This document shows positions 8,602 to 16,922 of a stretch of 64,000 bases of DNA, one piece after another (within the stretch, counting starts at the first letter, position 1; every line of letters begins with the position of its first letter). Source of the stretch: Actinomadura formosensis NBRC 14204. GTDB taxonomy: Bacteria > Actinomycetota > Actinomycetes > Streptosporangiales > Streptosporangiaceae. The notes under the pieces were generated by a model. It made no database searches, had not been told where the DNA came from, and worked only from the letters and a program-made list of their open reading frames with translations. The translations under genes and the position numbers were made by a program. The stretch is taken from the NCBI RefSeq assembly GCF_001552155.1, contig NZ_BCQQ01000011.1, positions 1 to 64,000 on the forward strand, read 5' to 3'.

Positions 8602-10194
8602 TCACTCTACGCCGATGAGGAGCGGGTACCGTTCCTGCCCGCCGTCGTAAACGCCGGTCTCCACGTCGGGGTGGTCGAGGCGGAGATGTTCCCCAAGTTC
8701 GTCCGCCAGGCCGGGCGGGGCGTAGGTCCCGATGATCAGCGTGACGAGCTCTCCCCCGCCGGACAGCATGCGGTCGAGGACGTTCCGGGCGACCTCCACG
8801 ACATCTGCTCCGATCGTCACGACATCGCCTTCGATCAGGCCGAGGACGTCCCCGGGCTGACATAGGCCGACGCTCGTCATCGCCTCCTGCCCCGCGACTT
8901 CCAGGTGGCCGAACCGCGTGGCCCCTGCGGCGCGGGTCATCTCGATCACGTCCTCGTTGAAGCGGCGCAGCGGGTCGTGGACCGCCAGCGCCGCCATCCC
9001 CTGGACGGACGCCTTGGTCGGCACCACCGCGATCCGCGCGCCGCCGTCCCGCGCGCGCTCCGCGGCGGCCTCGGCGAGCCCCAGGACCTCGGGTTCGTTG
9101 GGCAGGACGGTCACCTCGTCGCCCGCCGCGAGGATCGCCTCCGCCAGCACCGCGAGCGGCGGCACCGTGCCCGGCCCACGGCGGACGACCCGCGCGCCGC
9201 ACTCCTCGAACAGCGCGGCCAGCCCGTCGGCGGCGGTCACGGCGATGACCGCGCGTCCGGTGTGCGGGGCGTGCGGCTCCTCCTCCGCGCCCACGCGCAG
9301 GTAGCCGACCCGGATCCGGTGCGGGCGCCCCGCCGCCATGCCCGCCTCGATCGCGGCGCCGGCGTCGTCCACGTGGACGTGGACGTGGACGTTCCACAGG
9401 CCGTCGCCGCCCACCACGACGAGGGAGTCCCCGAGGGCGTCGAGCCTCTCGCGCAGGGCGTGGACGGCGTCGTCCGGCGCGTCCAGCAGGTACATGACCT
9501 CGTAGCCGGGGCCCTTCGGTTCCGGGCGCGCCCCGGCGGGCGCCGGCGTCCCGGCGATGCGGGCGGGCACCTCGTACCGCTCGGGATACTCCTCGGTGAC
9601 CACGGCGGCGAGCGCGTCGAGCACCACGCACAGCCCCGCCGCCCCCGCGTCGACCACGCCGCTGCGCGCCAGGACCTCCAGCTGGCCCGTGGTACGGCGG
9701 AGCGCCCGGCGGGCCCCGGCGGCGGCGTCGCGGCACGCCTCGGCGAGGCCGGGCGACGCGCACGCCGTGGCGGCCGCGGCGAGGACGCTCAGGATCGTCC
9801 CCTCCACGGGATGCTCGACGGCGCCGCGGGCCAGCCCGGACGCGTGGCTCAGCGCCCTCGCGAGCGCCGTCCCGTCCGGCGGCGCCTCCAGCGGGCCGAG
9901 GACGTCCGCGAGCCCGCGGAACGCCTGGCTGAGGATCACCCCCGAGTTGCCCCGGGCGCCCAGCAGCGCCCCCTGCGCGAGCGCCCGCCACGTCTCGGTG
10001 AAGCCCGCCGCGCCGGGCAGCTCGTCCAGCGCGTCCGCCGCCGCGATCACGGTCAGGTGCAGGTTGGTGCCGGTGTCACCGTCCGGAACGGGGAAGACGT
10101 TGAGCGCGTCGATCTCGCCCCTGGTACGGCCGAGCGCGTCCGCCGCCAGCCTGCACCACCGCCGCACCGCCGCACCGTCGAGCACCTCGCCCAA
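8602..10194 (-). CDS. DAK2/DegV-type protein (YloV/FakA-like)
   Basis: About 530 residues. The N-terminal DAK2 (DhaL-like) domain carries NVFPVPDGDTGTNL, the metal/ADP-binding signature of dihydroxyacetone-kinase L subunits. A central domain and a C-terminal FakA-like region (LIIGTYAPPGLADELGEHL) follow. In Firmicutes the homologue FakA phosphorylates fatty acids held by FakB; whether this protein does so is an inference. It sits 33 nt upstream of recG, the common arrangement. The first start is TTG (10194), but the GTG at 10185 is equally possible. It diverges from rpmB. Confidence 0.88.
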   Translation of the reverse strand: MGEVLDGAAVRRWCRLAADALGRTRGEIDALNVFPVPDGDTGTNLHLTVIAAADALDELPGAAGFTETWRALAQGALLGARGNSGVILSQAFRGLADVLGPLEAPPDGTALARALSHASGLARGAVEHPVEGTILSVLAAAATACASPGLAEACRDAAAGARRALRRTTGQLEVLARSGVVDAGAAGLCVVLDALAAVVTEEYPERYEVPARIAGTPAPAGARPEPKGPGYEVMYLLDAPDDAVHALRERLDALGDSLVVVGGDGLWNVHVHVHVDDAGAAIEAGMAAGRPHRIRVGYLRVGAEEEPHAPHTGRAVIAVTAADGLAALFEECGARVVRRGPGTVPPLAVLAEAILAAGDEVTVLPNEPEVLGLAEAAAERARDGGARIAVVPTKASVQGMAALAVHDPLRRFNEDVIEMTRAAGATRFGHLEVAGQEAMTSVGLCQPGDVLGLIEGDVVTIGADVVEVARNVLDRMLSGGGELVTLIIGTYAPPGLADELGEHLRLDHPDVETGVYDGGQERYPLLIGVE

Positions 10195-10266
10195 GAGCCC
10201 GCTCCCCTTCTCGCTCCCGCTGCCGGCGATTCGCCTACCGGCGGGGTGTCGGCTAGTCTGATCCGT

Positions 10267-10284
10267 GCGCCTCGTCCGAGGCGC
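10267..10284 (+). promoter_or_regulatory. Hairpin in the rpmB leader region
   Basis: A perfect 8-bp inverted repeat GCGCCTCG/CGAGGCGC with a 2-nt gap lies about 90 nt before rpmB, just after a TAGTCT sequence that could be a -10 box (about 10253). It could be a 5'UTR hairpin or an operator; nothing more can be said. Confidence 0.3.
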
Positions 10285-10375
10285 TCGTCAGTGAGCACCC
10301 ATGATGCCCGGCCCGTCCGTCGGCGGCACCGGGGCGGCGCTCCGGTCAGAGCATCGATACCACTTGGAGTTTCCC

Positions 10376-10570
10376 GTGGCTTCCGTCTGCGACGTCTGCG
10401 GCAAGGGACCCGGTTTCGGCATGCGCGTCTCCCACTCGCACCGCCGCACCCCGCGCCGCTGGAACCCCAACATCCAGCGTGTGCGCGCCGTCGTGAACGG
10501 CAGCACCAAGCGGATCAACGCCTGCACGTCCTGCATCAAGGCCGGCAAGGTCGTCAAGCCCACGGTCTGA
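10376..10570 (+). CDS. rpmB: 50S ribosomal protein L28
   Basis: A 64-residue L28 starting VASVCDVCGKGPGFG. The two CxxC pairs (CDVC and CTSC) mark the zinc-containing form; many actinomycetes also carry zinc-free paralogues used under zinc starvation. The GTG is preceded by TTGGAG at a good distance. It is a single-gene unit, divergent from the DAK2 gene and closed by a strong terminator. Confidence 0.96.
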   Translation: MASVCDVCGKGPGFGMRVSHSHRRTPRRWNPNIQRVRAVVNGSTKRINACTSCIKAGKVVKPTV

Positions 10571-10591
10571 CCGCCGTCCCCGACGGCTTCG

Positions 10592-10630
10592 GGCCGGCTC
10601 ACCGGACATCGCCCGGCGAGCCGGCCTTTT
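10592..10630 (+). terminator. Intrinsic terminator of rpmB
   Basis: A 9-bp stem ggccggctc/gagccggcc with an inner CCGG pairing is followed by TTTT at 10627-10630. It lies 21 nt after the rpmB stop. Confidence 0.8.
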
Positions 10631-10658
10631 GCGTGCCTCGAATCTTTGCGTGCCTGGG

Positions 10659-11471
<813 letters not shown>

Positions 11472-11525
11472 GCCGTCCACTTTATGGTGCGCTGACCGGC
11501 GCGGCGATCGTGGCCGGCGGCGTCC

Positions 11526-12389
11526 TCACACGAGGCTGCAGGGCAGCTTGTTCAGGATGCAGGCGGACGGCCGGGAGGCGGTGCCGCGCGCGGTGAACAC
11601 GACCCGGACGGTGTCGCCGGGTACGATCCCGCCCTGGCCGCGCACGAACGCGACCCGGCCGGTCCGGACGACGGTGGCGCCGCTGACGGCGGTGACCGAG
11701 GCGTTCGGGATCTTGAAGGCGAGCGCCCACTTCGAGACGGGCTGGTGCCCCTTGTTGGCGATGGTGGCGGTGGCCTTGAAACCGCCGGGCGTCTTGGCGG
11801 CGACCCGGAAGGCGATGATGAGGCCGTCGGCGCGGCCGGTGCCGCGGCCGGCGCGCTCGCCCGGGCCGCGCTGGGAGACCTGGCTGTCGCGCGGGTTGCT
11901 CAGTGTTTCGCGCGGGGCGCCGCCCGCGAAGTTGAGCGATATCTGCTGCGTGCTCAGCGCGTAGGAGACGATCCCGACCGCGATGACGAGCGCGACGATC
12001 GGCAGCAGCGGGAGCGGCAGCACCGAGACGAGCCTCGTCCAGCCGCTCCCGCCGGACGATTCGGCGTGGGACTCGGTCTCCGGCCTGTCGCGCGGCCGTT
12101 CCGGCGGGTTCTCGGGGGCGGGGGCGGGGGCGCCGGGATAATCGCCCGGATAGTCCCCTGGGAGCGGGTCGAAGTGGGATGAGCCGGGCGGTCCGTGCTG
12201 GCGTTCCGCGGCCGGCGGCGGCCCCGGCCGAGGCCGCTCGTACGACGACACGAACACCCGGTCATCGGTGGGCCCGGAGAAGGCCTCGAAGGACGGGTCG
12301 GCGGGAGCCCCGTAGTACGACCCCTGGGACGCGGGAGCGCCCGGTAGGGGTTCGTCGTCCGGTTGCTCGTGCCTCGTGTGTCGTCCCAT
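11526..12389 (-). CDS. Membrane-anchored protein with C-terminal CBM2-like domain
   Basis: A 287-residue protein. Residues 1-115 are Pro/Gly/acidic and disordered, presumably cytoplasmic. A single membrane helix follows (about 125-147, VLPLPLLPIVALVIAVGIVSYAL), and then an exported domain of about 110 residues. That domain has the look of a family-2 carbohydrate-binding module: ATIANKGHQPVSKWALAF, a VPGDTVRVVF turn, and two C-terminal cysteines (CILNKLPC) that may pair. It lies between thiD and thiL without an evident link to thiamine. A paralogue with the same layout is at 40503-41807. Function unknown; cell-wall polysaccharide binding is a guess. Confidence 0.7.
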   Translation of the reverse strand: MGRHTRHEQPDDEPLPGAPASQGSYYGAPADPSFEAFSGPTDDRVFVSSYERPRPGPPPAAERQHGPPGSSHFDPLPGDYPGDYPGAPAPAPENPPERPRDRPETESHAESSGGSGWTRLVSVLPLPLLPIVALVIAVGIVSYALSTQQISLNFAGGAPRETLSNPRDSQVSQRGPGERAGRGTGRADGLIIAFRVAAKTPGGFKATATIANKGHQPVSKWALAFKIPNASVTAVSGATVVRTGRVAFVRGQGGIVPGDTVRVVFTARGTASRPSACILNKLPCSLV

Positions 12390-12505
12390 CCCATCCCTCT
12401 TCGATCACAGGATGTATACCAAACCCGTACCAAACCTGCCTACCGGATGCGGCAACGCGCACAGGTGTGCACGTTCCGTGCACCTCACCGTCCGGACGGC
12501 CCCGT

Positions 12506-13420
12506 TCAGCCGTCGAAGTGGTCCCAGGAGCCGGGCGGCGGTTCGCGTCCGTCCACGCGCACTCCCGCGCCTTCGGTGACGACACCGATCCGCGACCAGG
12601 ACGGCGGCACGGGGCCGGGAAAGGTTCCGGCGAACGCGTGGTCCTCGCCGCCGGTGAGCGCGTGCCGCAGCCCGTCCGGCCCGAGGATCCGCGGGACGGG
12701 GACGGCCGCGGAGTCGATCTCGATCCGCACCCCGCTCGCCGCCGCGATGTGCCCGAGGTCCTGGACGAGGCCGTCGCTCACGTCCATCAGCGCGGTGGCG
12801 CCCTGGGCCCGCGCCTCGCCCCCGGCGGCATAGGGCGGTTCTGGACGCCGGTGCGCCGCGATCAGTTCCGCGGGCCCGCCGCGCCCCGCGCCGAGCAGCG
12901 CCAGCCCCGCGGCGGCGAACCCGAGCCTGCCGCGGACCGCCACCGCATCGCCCGGCCGGGCCCCGGACCGGGTGAGCGGCGCCCCGCCGCCCAGGTCGCC
13001 GAGCGCGGTGACCGCCAGGGTGATCCGCGGGGCGGACACGACGTCGCCGCCCGCGACGGACGCCCCCGCCACCCGGCACTCGTCGGCGAATCCGTCATAG
13101 AGTTGCTCGGCCCAGCCCGCGCCGGTCTCGGCCGGTGCGGCGAACCCGATCAGCAGGGCCGTGGGCCGGGCGCCCATCGCCACGACGTCGGCGAGGTTCT
13201 GCGCGGCGGCCTTGCGCCCGATGTCGTAGGGGCCGGACCAGTCACGGCGGAAGTGGCGTCCCTCCACGAGGAGGTCGGTGGTGGCGACGACACGCCCGTC
13301 CGGGGCCGCGATCACCGCGGCGTCGTCGCCGGGCCCGAGCAGGACCGCCTCGCCCTGCGGCAGTCGCCGCGTCAACCGGCCGATCAGCCCGAACTCCCCC
13401 AACTCGCCGATCGTGCCCAT
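12506..13420 (-). CDS. thiL: Thiamine-monophosphate kinase
   Basis: Phosphorylates thiamine monophosphate to the active cofactor TPP. The 304-residue AIRS/PurM-fold protein shows the N-terminal LGPGDDAAVI metal/phosphate motif, TTDLLVEGRHFRRDW, the QNLADVVAMGARP helix, GGDVV and a late DVSDGLVQDLGHIA motif. All are hallmarks of ThiL. The ATG start gives the normal length. The gene diverges from the Lrp-type gene at 13555. Confidence 0.95.
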   Translation of the reverse strand: MGTIGELGEFGLIGRLTRRLPQGEAVLLGPGDDAAVIAAPDGRVVATTDLLVEGRHFRRDWSGPYDIGRKAAAQNLADVVAMGARPTALLIGFAAPAETGAGWAEQLYDGFADECRVAGASVAGGDVVSAPRITLAVTALGDLGGGAPLTRSGARPGDAVAVRGRLGFAAAGLALLGAGRGGPAELIAAHRRPEPPYAAGGEARAQGATALMDVSDGLVQDLGHIAAASGVRIEIDSAAVPVPRILGPDGLRHALTGGEDHAFAGTFPGPVPPSWSRIGVVTEGAGVRVDGREPPPGSWDHFDG

Positions 13421-13554
13421 CCGCGCCCGTTCTTCCGTGTTCCGCCTGTTCGGGACGCCTCACGGAAGCACACGGCACCCCGGCCCCCCGCGACGGCGCG
13501 TAACACGATACGGTGAACCGTCCGACGGTTGATTCTCCGCCCTGGGAGGACGTG

Positions 13555-13788
13555 ATGGTGCAGGCCTACATCCTCATCCAGACCGAAGTCGGTAAGGCCG
13601 CCGAGGTGGCGGGCCACATCTCCGGCGTGACGGGCGTCACCCTGGCGGAGGACGTCACGGGTCCCTACGACGTGATCGTCCGAGCGGAGGCGCGCAATGT
13701 GGACGAGCTGGGCAAGCTCGTCGTGGCGCAGATCCAGGCCGTCGAAGGCATCACCCGCACCCTCACCTGCCCGATTGTTCACATCTAG
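13555..13788 (+). CDS. Stand-alone Lrp/AsnC ligand-binding (RAM) domain protein
   Basis: A 77-residue protein made only of the alpha/beta sandwich that senses amino acids in Lrp/AsnC regulators (VQAYILIQTEVGKAAEVA, GPYDVIVRAEARNVDELG). It lacks a DNA-binding helix-turn-helix. GGGAGG precedes the ATG at 13555; a GTG follows immediately. Such solitary RAM proteins are common beside thiL in actinomycetes, and their ligand is unknown. Its stop overlaps the next gene's start, so the two are probably co-translated. Confidence 0.88.
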   Translation: MVQAYILIQTEVGKAAEVAGHISGVTGVTLAEDVTGPYDVIVRAEARNVDELGKLVVAQIQAVEGITRTLTCPIVHI

Positions 13789-14239
13789 GCTCCCGGCGGC
13801 GCTCCTGCTCACCGCGCTGATGGTCCTGGCCGCCGGGTGCGGCGAGGGGGCCGTGCAGGTGCCCGTACCGCATCCCGACGCGGCGACCGCGCGGCTGTGC
13901 CAGGGTCTGCGGCTGCCCGAGAAGGTGCATGAGCAGGAACGCCGCGACACCTCCCCGAGCTCGCCGCTGACCGCCGCGTGGGGCTCGCCCGCGATCGCGC
14001 TGCGCTGCGGTGTGCCGCGGCCCGCCGCGCTCCATCCCCGGTCCCAACTGGTGACGATCAACGGGATCGACTGGTTCGGCGTGCCCGCCGACCGGCCGGT
14101 CACCTTCACCGCCGTGGGACGGCAGGCGTACGTCGAGGTGACGGTGCCCCCGAAGTACAACCCGGCCGGGGACGTGCTGATCGAGCTGGGACCGTCGATC
14201 AAGGCGACGATCCCGGCCAAGCCCGAGGGCCAGATCTGA
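13775..14239 (+). CDS. DUF3515-type lipoprotein
   Basis: About 154 residues. With a TTG start at 13775 the N-terminus is (L/M)FTSRLPAALLLTALMVLAAGC: a short positive region, hydrophobic core and LAAGC lipobox, so Cys would be lipidated and the protein held on the outer face of the membrane. The mature part contains a WGSPAIALRCG segment and VEVTVPPKYNPAGDVL. I recall this as the DUF3515 family, which often follows thiL-linked genes in actinomycetes. The open frame extends upstream to 13697, but the signal peptide argues for the later start. Function unknown. Confidence 0.75.
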   Translation: MFTSRLPAALLLTALMVLAAGCGEGAVQVPVPHPDAATARLCQGLRLPEKVHEQERRDTSPSSPLTAAWGSPAIALRCGVPRPAALHPRSQLVTINGIDWFGVPADRPVTFTAVGRQAYVEVTVPPKYNPAGDVLIELGPSIKATIPAKPEGQI

Positions 14240-14318
14240 TCACGGCTTCGGGACGAGGCCCTCGCCGCGCGGGCGGCGGCGAGCCCCGGCCGCTGCCCGC
14301 TCCAGGCGCCGTTTCACC

Positions 14319-14897
14319 TCACCCGGGCAGGATGAGGTCCGCCGTCTCGGCGAGCCTGTCGGCCATGCCGGCATAGGACGTGTAGCCCATGCCCGCGTGC
14401 ACCAGCGCGCCGGTGCAGGCCAGCTCCAGCGCGCCGAGGATCTCGGGGGCGTCGTGGTCGCCGAGCGCGGCCCGCAGCCGCTCGCGGATCGCCACGCCGA
14501 TCCGCACCCGCAGCTCGCGGACGTCGGGATCGGTGCCGAGCAGCGCGGTGGTGCAGGCCGCGGCCAGCTCCGGCTCGTCCGATCCCAGCAGCGCGATCTC
14601 GCGCAGCGTCCCCGCCACGCGCTCGCGCGGCGTACCGTCCGCCGCGACGGGCGGCAGGGCGCTGAGCCGGCGCCAGAACACCTCGCTGATCAGGTGGTTC
14701 TTGGACGCGAAGTAGGTGTAGGCGGTGGCGGGCGCGACGCCGGCGCGCTTGGCCACGTTGCGGACGGTCAGGCCCTCGTAGCCGGTCTCGCCGACCTCCG
14801 CCACGGCGGCGTCGGTCAGCCGCCGCACGGTGCCGGCCTGCCGCTCGCTGAGGCGGCGGCGGGTGGGCTCGGTCGTCAGCCGCTCATTCCCGGACAC
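14319..14897 (-). CDS. TetR-family transcriptional regulator
   Basis: A 192-residue regulator. The N-terminal helix-turn-helix (about residues 20-70) is typical: LTVRNVAKRAGVAPATAYTYFASKN. The C-terminal ligand domain gives no hint of the effector. I place the start at the GTG at 14897; the frame is open further upstream through the tRNA genes and that part is not coding. No obvious partner gene is attached: it converges on the DUF3515 gene, and tRNA genes lie upstream on the same strand. It may repress itself through the inverted repeats at its start. Confidence 0.88.
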   Translation of the reverse strand: MSGNERLTTEPTRRRLSERQAGTVRRLTDAAVAEVGETGYEGLTVRNVAKRAGVAPATAYTYFASKNHLISEVFWRRLSALPPVAADGTPRERVAGTLREIALLGSDEPELAAACTTALLGTDPDVRELRVRIGVAIRERLRAALGDHDAPEILGALELACTGALVHAGMGYTSYAGMADRLAETADLILPG

Positions 14898-14921
14898 ATG
14901 TCCAGACGCTAGTTCCGGAAC
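14892..14921. promoter_or_regulatory. Candidate TetR autoregulatory operator
   Basis: Two short dyads lie at and just before the tetR start: GGACA-ca-TGTCC (14892-14903) and the perfect palindrome GTTCCGGAAC (14912-14921). Their position over the translation start region fits an autorepressor site, but no target was tested. Confidence 0.35.
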
Positions 14922-14973
14922 CGCCGGGGGGCAATCTCCCGCACGGGCCGGTGACGGACGAGGGGAATCAGGG

Positions 14974-15058
14974 TGGGGCGGGTGGGATTCGAACCCACTC
15001 AGTACAGAGACACCTGGGTTACAGCCAGGCCCGACTCTCCGGGCGTCGGCGCCGCCCC
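14974..15058 (-). tRNA. tRNA-Tyr (anticodon GTA), atypical
   Basis: An 85-nt cloverleaf with acceptor GGGGCGG/CCGCCCC and discriminator A. The anticodon arm is CCTGG-CTGTAAC-CCAGG and the T arm GTGGG-TTCGAAT-CCCAC. A variable region of about 14 nt makes it class II, as expected for bacterial Tyr. Odd points: position 8 reads C where U is nearly invariant, and the variable arm has only a weak stem. CCA is not encoded. It is the last of three tandem tRNA genes read leftwards. Confidence 0.75.
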
Positions 15059-15080
15059 GTGCGCGGGTGGACCCGCGTCG

Positions 15081-15153
15081 TACCTCCGGAGGGATTCGAA
15101 CCCCCATCGCACAGCACCTCATGCTGCCGTCTCTGCCGTTGGACTACGGAGGC
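15081..15153 (-). tRNA. tRNA with Leu anticodon GAG but short variable loop
   Basis: A 73-nt cloverleaf: acceptor GCCTCCG/CGGAGGT (G.U at the first pair), U8-A9, a D arm with GG at 18-19, anticodon arm GCAGC-ATGAGGT-GCTGT, a 5-nt variable loop, T arm GGGGG-TTCGAAT-CCCTC, discriminator A. The anticodon GAG would read CUC/CUU leucine codons. Bacterial tRNA-Leu normally has a long variable arm, which is absent here, so the amino acid it receives is uncertain. CCA is not encoded. Confidence 0.72.
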
Positions 15154-15158
15154 GTGCG

Positions 15159-15233
15159 TGCGGCTCCCGGGATTCGAACCCGGAACGTCCACTTCCTGAA
15201 AGTGGCCTCTCTTGCCGGTTGGAGTAGAGCCGC
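15159..15233 (-). tRNA. tRNA with Leu anticodon CAG but short variable loop
   Basis: A 75-nt cloverleaf: acceptor GCGGCTC/GAGCCGC, U8-A9, D arm with a 3-bp CTC/GAG stem and enlarged loop containing GG, anticodon arm CCACT-TTCAGGA-AGTGG, a 5-nt variable loop, T arm CCGGG-TTCGAAT-CCCGG, discriminator A. CAG reads CUG, a major leucine codon in this GC-rich DNA. Like its neighbour 5 nt away, it lacks the long variable arm of tRNA-Leu. CCA is not encoded. The 200 bases from 15234 to the kinase gene show no gene. Confidence 0.72.
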
Positions 15234-15434
15234 TGGGATCTCGCCAGGGTGGGCGCCGCTCGCGGCCTCCGGCCGGGGGTGTCAGGACACGGGATACCGG
15301 CCGGGGCGGGCGTGCGACGCCGAGGGCAGTCGAAGCCGATACTGCTCCAGAGCCATGGCCGGTCCTCCTCTCGATGTCTCGGACACCGTCCACGGTGCCA
15401 TCGGCGGCGAGACGGCCGCAACATGTTTTCCGGG

Positions 15435-16790
15435 TCAGGCGTTCTCGTTCGGCAGCAGCGAGCCGAAGGCGACCAGCGCCCAGAACGCGACCATGATCCA
15501 GCCGAGCGCGATGCCGGTCACCGCGAGGCCGAGCCCCCGCTCCCCCGAGCGCCGCAGCCGCACCCAGGCCATGTGCCCGGCGATGATCGCCGGGATGGAC
15601 GGCAGCCCGCATGTGATCAGCCCGACCGCCCCCATGGACACCGCATAGATCGCGAGGCTGTTGACCGGCGCCTTGGCGGGTGCGGCCGGATACTGAGAAA
15701 CGGTATGCGCCGGAGGCGCCGGGTACCCCGCGGGCTGCCGGTACGCGGCCGGGCGGGCGGCGATCGCGTCGGCGTACCGGTTCCACGACTCCGCCTCGGC
15801 CGTGCGCCCCTGCCCGTTCAGCAGCATCGCGAGGTTGCGCATGGCGGACGGGTCACCGGCCTGCGCGGCCTGCCGGTACTGGCTCTCGACCAGCGCCTCC
15901 GCCTCCCCCGCGGCGAGCCGCGGAGCCGGCGGAGGCACGGTCGAGGACGTGCTCGGCTCCGGCGTGCGGTGCGGGGCGGGCGCCTGCTCACGGACCCCGC
16001 TGGAGATGAGCCGGTCCAGCAGCGACTGCGCGGACGGCCGCTGCGCCGGGTCCTTCGCCAGGGCCGCCCGGACCGCACCGAGGAGCGCGCCGTCCAGTCC
16101 GCCGAGGTCCGGTTCGCCGCTGATGATCTGGTGGATGACCGAGGGGAGCGAGTTGCCGCCGAAGCAGGGGCCGCCGCGCGCCGCGAACGCCACGGTCGCG
16201 CCCCACGCGAACACGTCGGACGCCGGGGAGGCGCCTCGTCCGTCCAGCTGCTCGGGGGCCATGAACGCGGGCGTGCCGATGATGCCGCCGGTCGCGGTGA
16301 GGCGCGTCCCGCCCAGGGACCTGGCGATACCGAAGTCGATCACCCGGGGCCCGAACGTGGACAGCAGCACGTTGGCGGGCTTCAGGTCCCGGTGAACGAC
16401 GCCCGCGTCGTGGATGGCGGTCAGCGCGGTCGCGATGCCGACCGCGACGGCCTCCAGGTCGGCGCCGCGCAGCGGCCCGTCCTTGGCCACGGCGGCGTCG
16501 AGGCTGGGGCCGTTGACGAACTCGGTCACCAGGTAGGGCGGGTCGGCGCCGGGGTCGGCGTCCAGGACGGGCGCCGTGCAGAACGGCCGGACGCGCTGCG
16601 CCGCCGCGACCTCCGCCTCGAACCGCGCACGGTACTGCCGGTCGGCGGCGAACTCCCGCCTGATCACCTTGATGGCGACCGTGCGCCCGGACGTGTCCAG
16701 CCCCGAATACACCGTGCCCATCCCGCCCTCGCCGAGACGGTTCACGACCCGGTAGGGACCGATGCGCTCCGGCAGGCCAGGGTGTGACAC
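15435..16790 (-). CDS. Membrane Ser/Thr protein kinase with DUF4190-like tail
   Basis: A 451-residue Hanks-type kinase. The catalytic domain covers about residues 10-270: glycine loop GEGGMG (20-25), ATP-binding Lys41, HRDLKPAN (133-140) with catalytic Asp135, DFG (152-154) and APE (178-180). A Pro-rich linker and a short Sel1/TPR-like stretch (about 300-340) follow. Two membrane helices at the C-terminus (about 378-410 and 420-445) form a DUF4190-like domain with NSLAIYAVSMGAVGLI. The kinase faces the cytoplasm. Substrates are unknown; ddl and other wall genes lie next to it, which may be incidental. Confidence 0.9.
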   Translation of the reverse strand: MSHPGLPERIGPYRVVNRLGEGGMGTVYSGLDTSGRTVAIKVIRREFAADRQYRARFEAEVAAAQRVRPFCTAPVLDADPGADPPYLVTEFVNGPSLDAAVAKDGPLRGADLEAVAVGIATALTAIHDAGVVHRDLKPANVLLSTFGPRVIDFGIARSLGGTRLTATGGIIGTPAFMAPEQLDGRGASPASDVFAWGATVAFAARGGPCFGGNSLPSVIHQIISGEPDLGGLDGALLGAVRAALAKDPAQRPSAQSLLDRLISSGVREQAPAPHRTPEPSTSSTVPPPAPRLAAGEAEALVESQYRQAAQAGDPSAMRNLAMLLNGQGRTAEAESWNRYADAIAARPAAYRQPAGYPAPPAHTVSQYPAAPAKAPVNSLAIYAVSMGAVGLITCGLPSIPAIIAGHMAWVRLRRSGERGLGLAVTGIALGWIMVAFWALVAFGSLLPNENA

Positions 16791-16922
16791 GGGGCGTTCT
16801 CCTCCAGACGGGGACCAGCGTCACAAGCCTGTCATATCCGCCCGCCCGTTCAGGCCCGCTCCGCCGGCAACGTCCGGCTCACGACCACTCCCGGCTGTCA
16901 CCGAGATCATGACCGGGTACGG

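Noticed and set aside
6448-8865. 805-codon plus-strand ORF opposite recG
   Set aside because: recG is complete on the other strand; the antisense frame has no recognisable domain.
13697-13775. Upstream extension of the DUF3515 gene to ATG 13697
   Set aside because: It would bury the lipoprotein signal inside the protein and overlaps the RAM-protein gene completely.
15360-15440. Short plus-strand ORF starting MAGPPLDVSDTVHG
   Set aside because: Weak start context and it continues antisense into the kinase gene.
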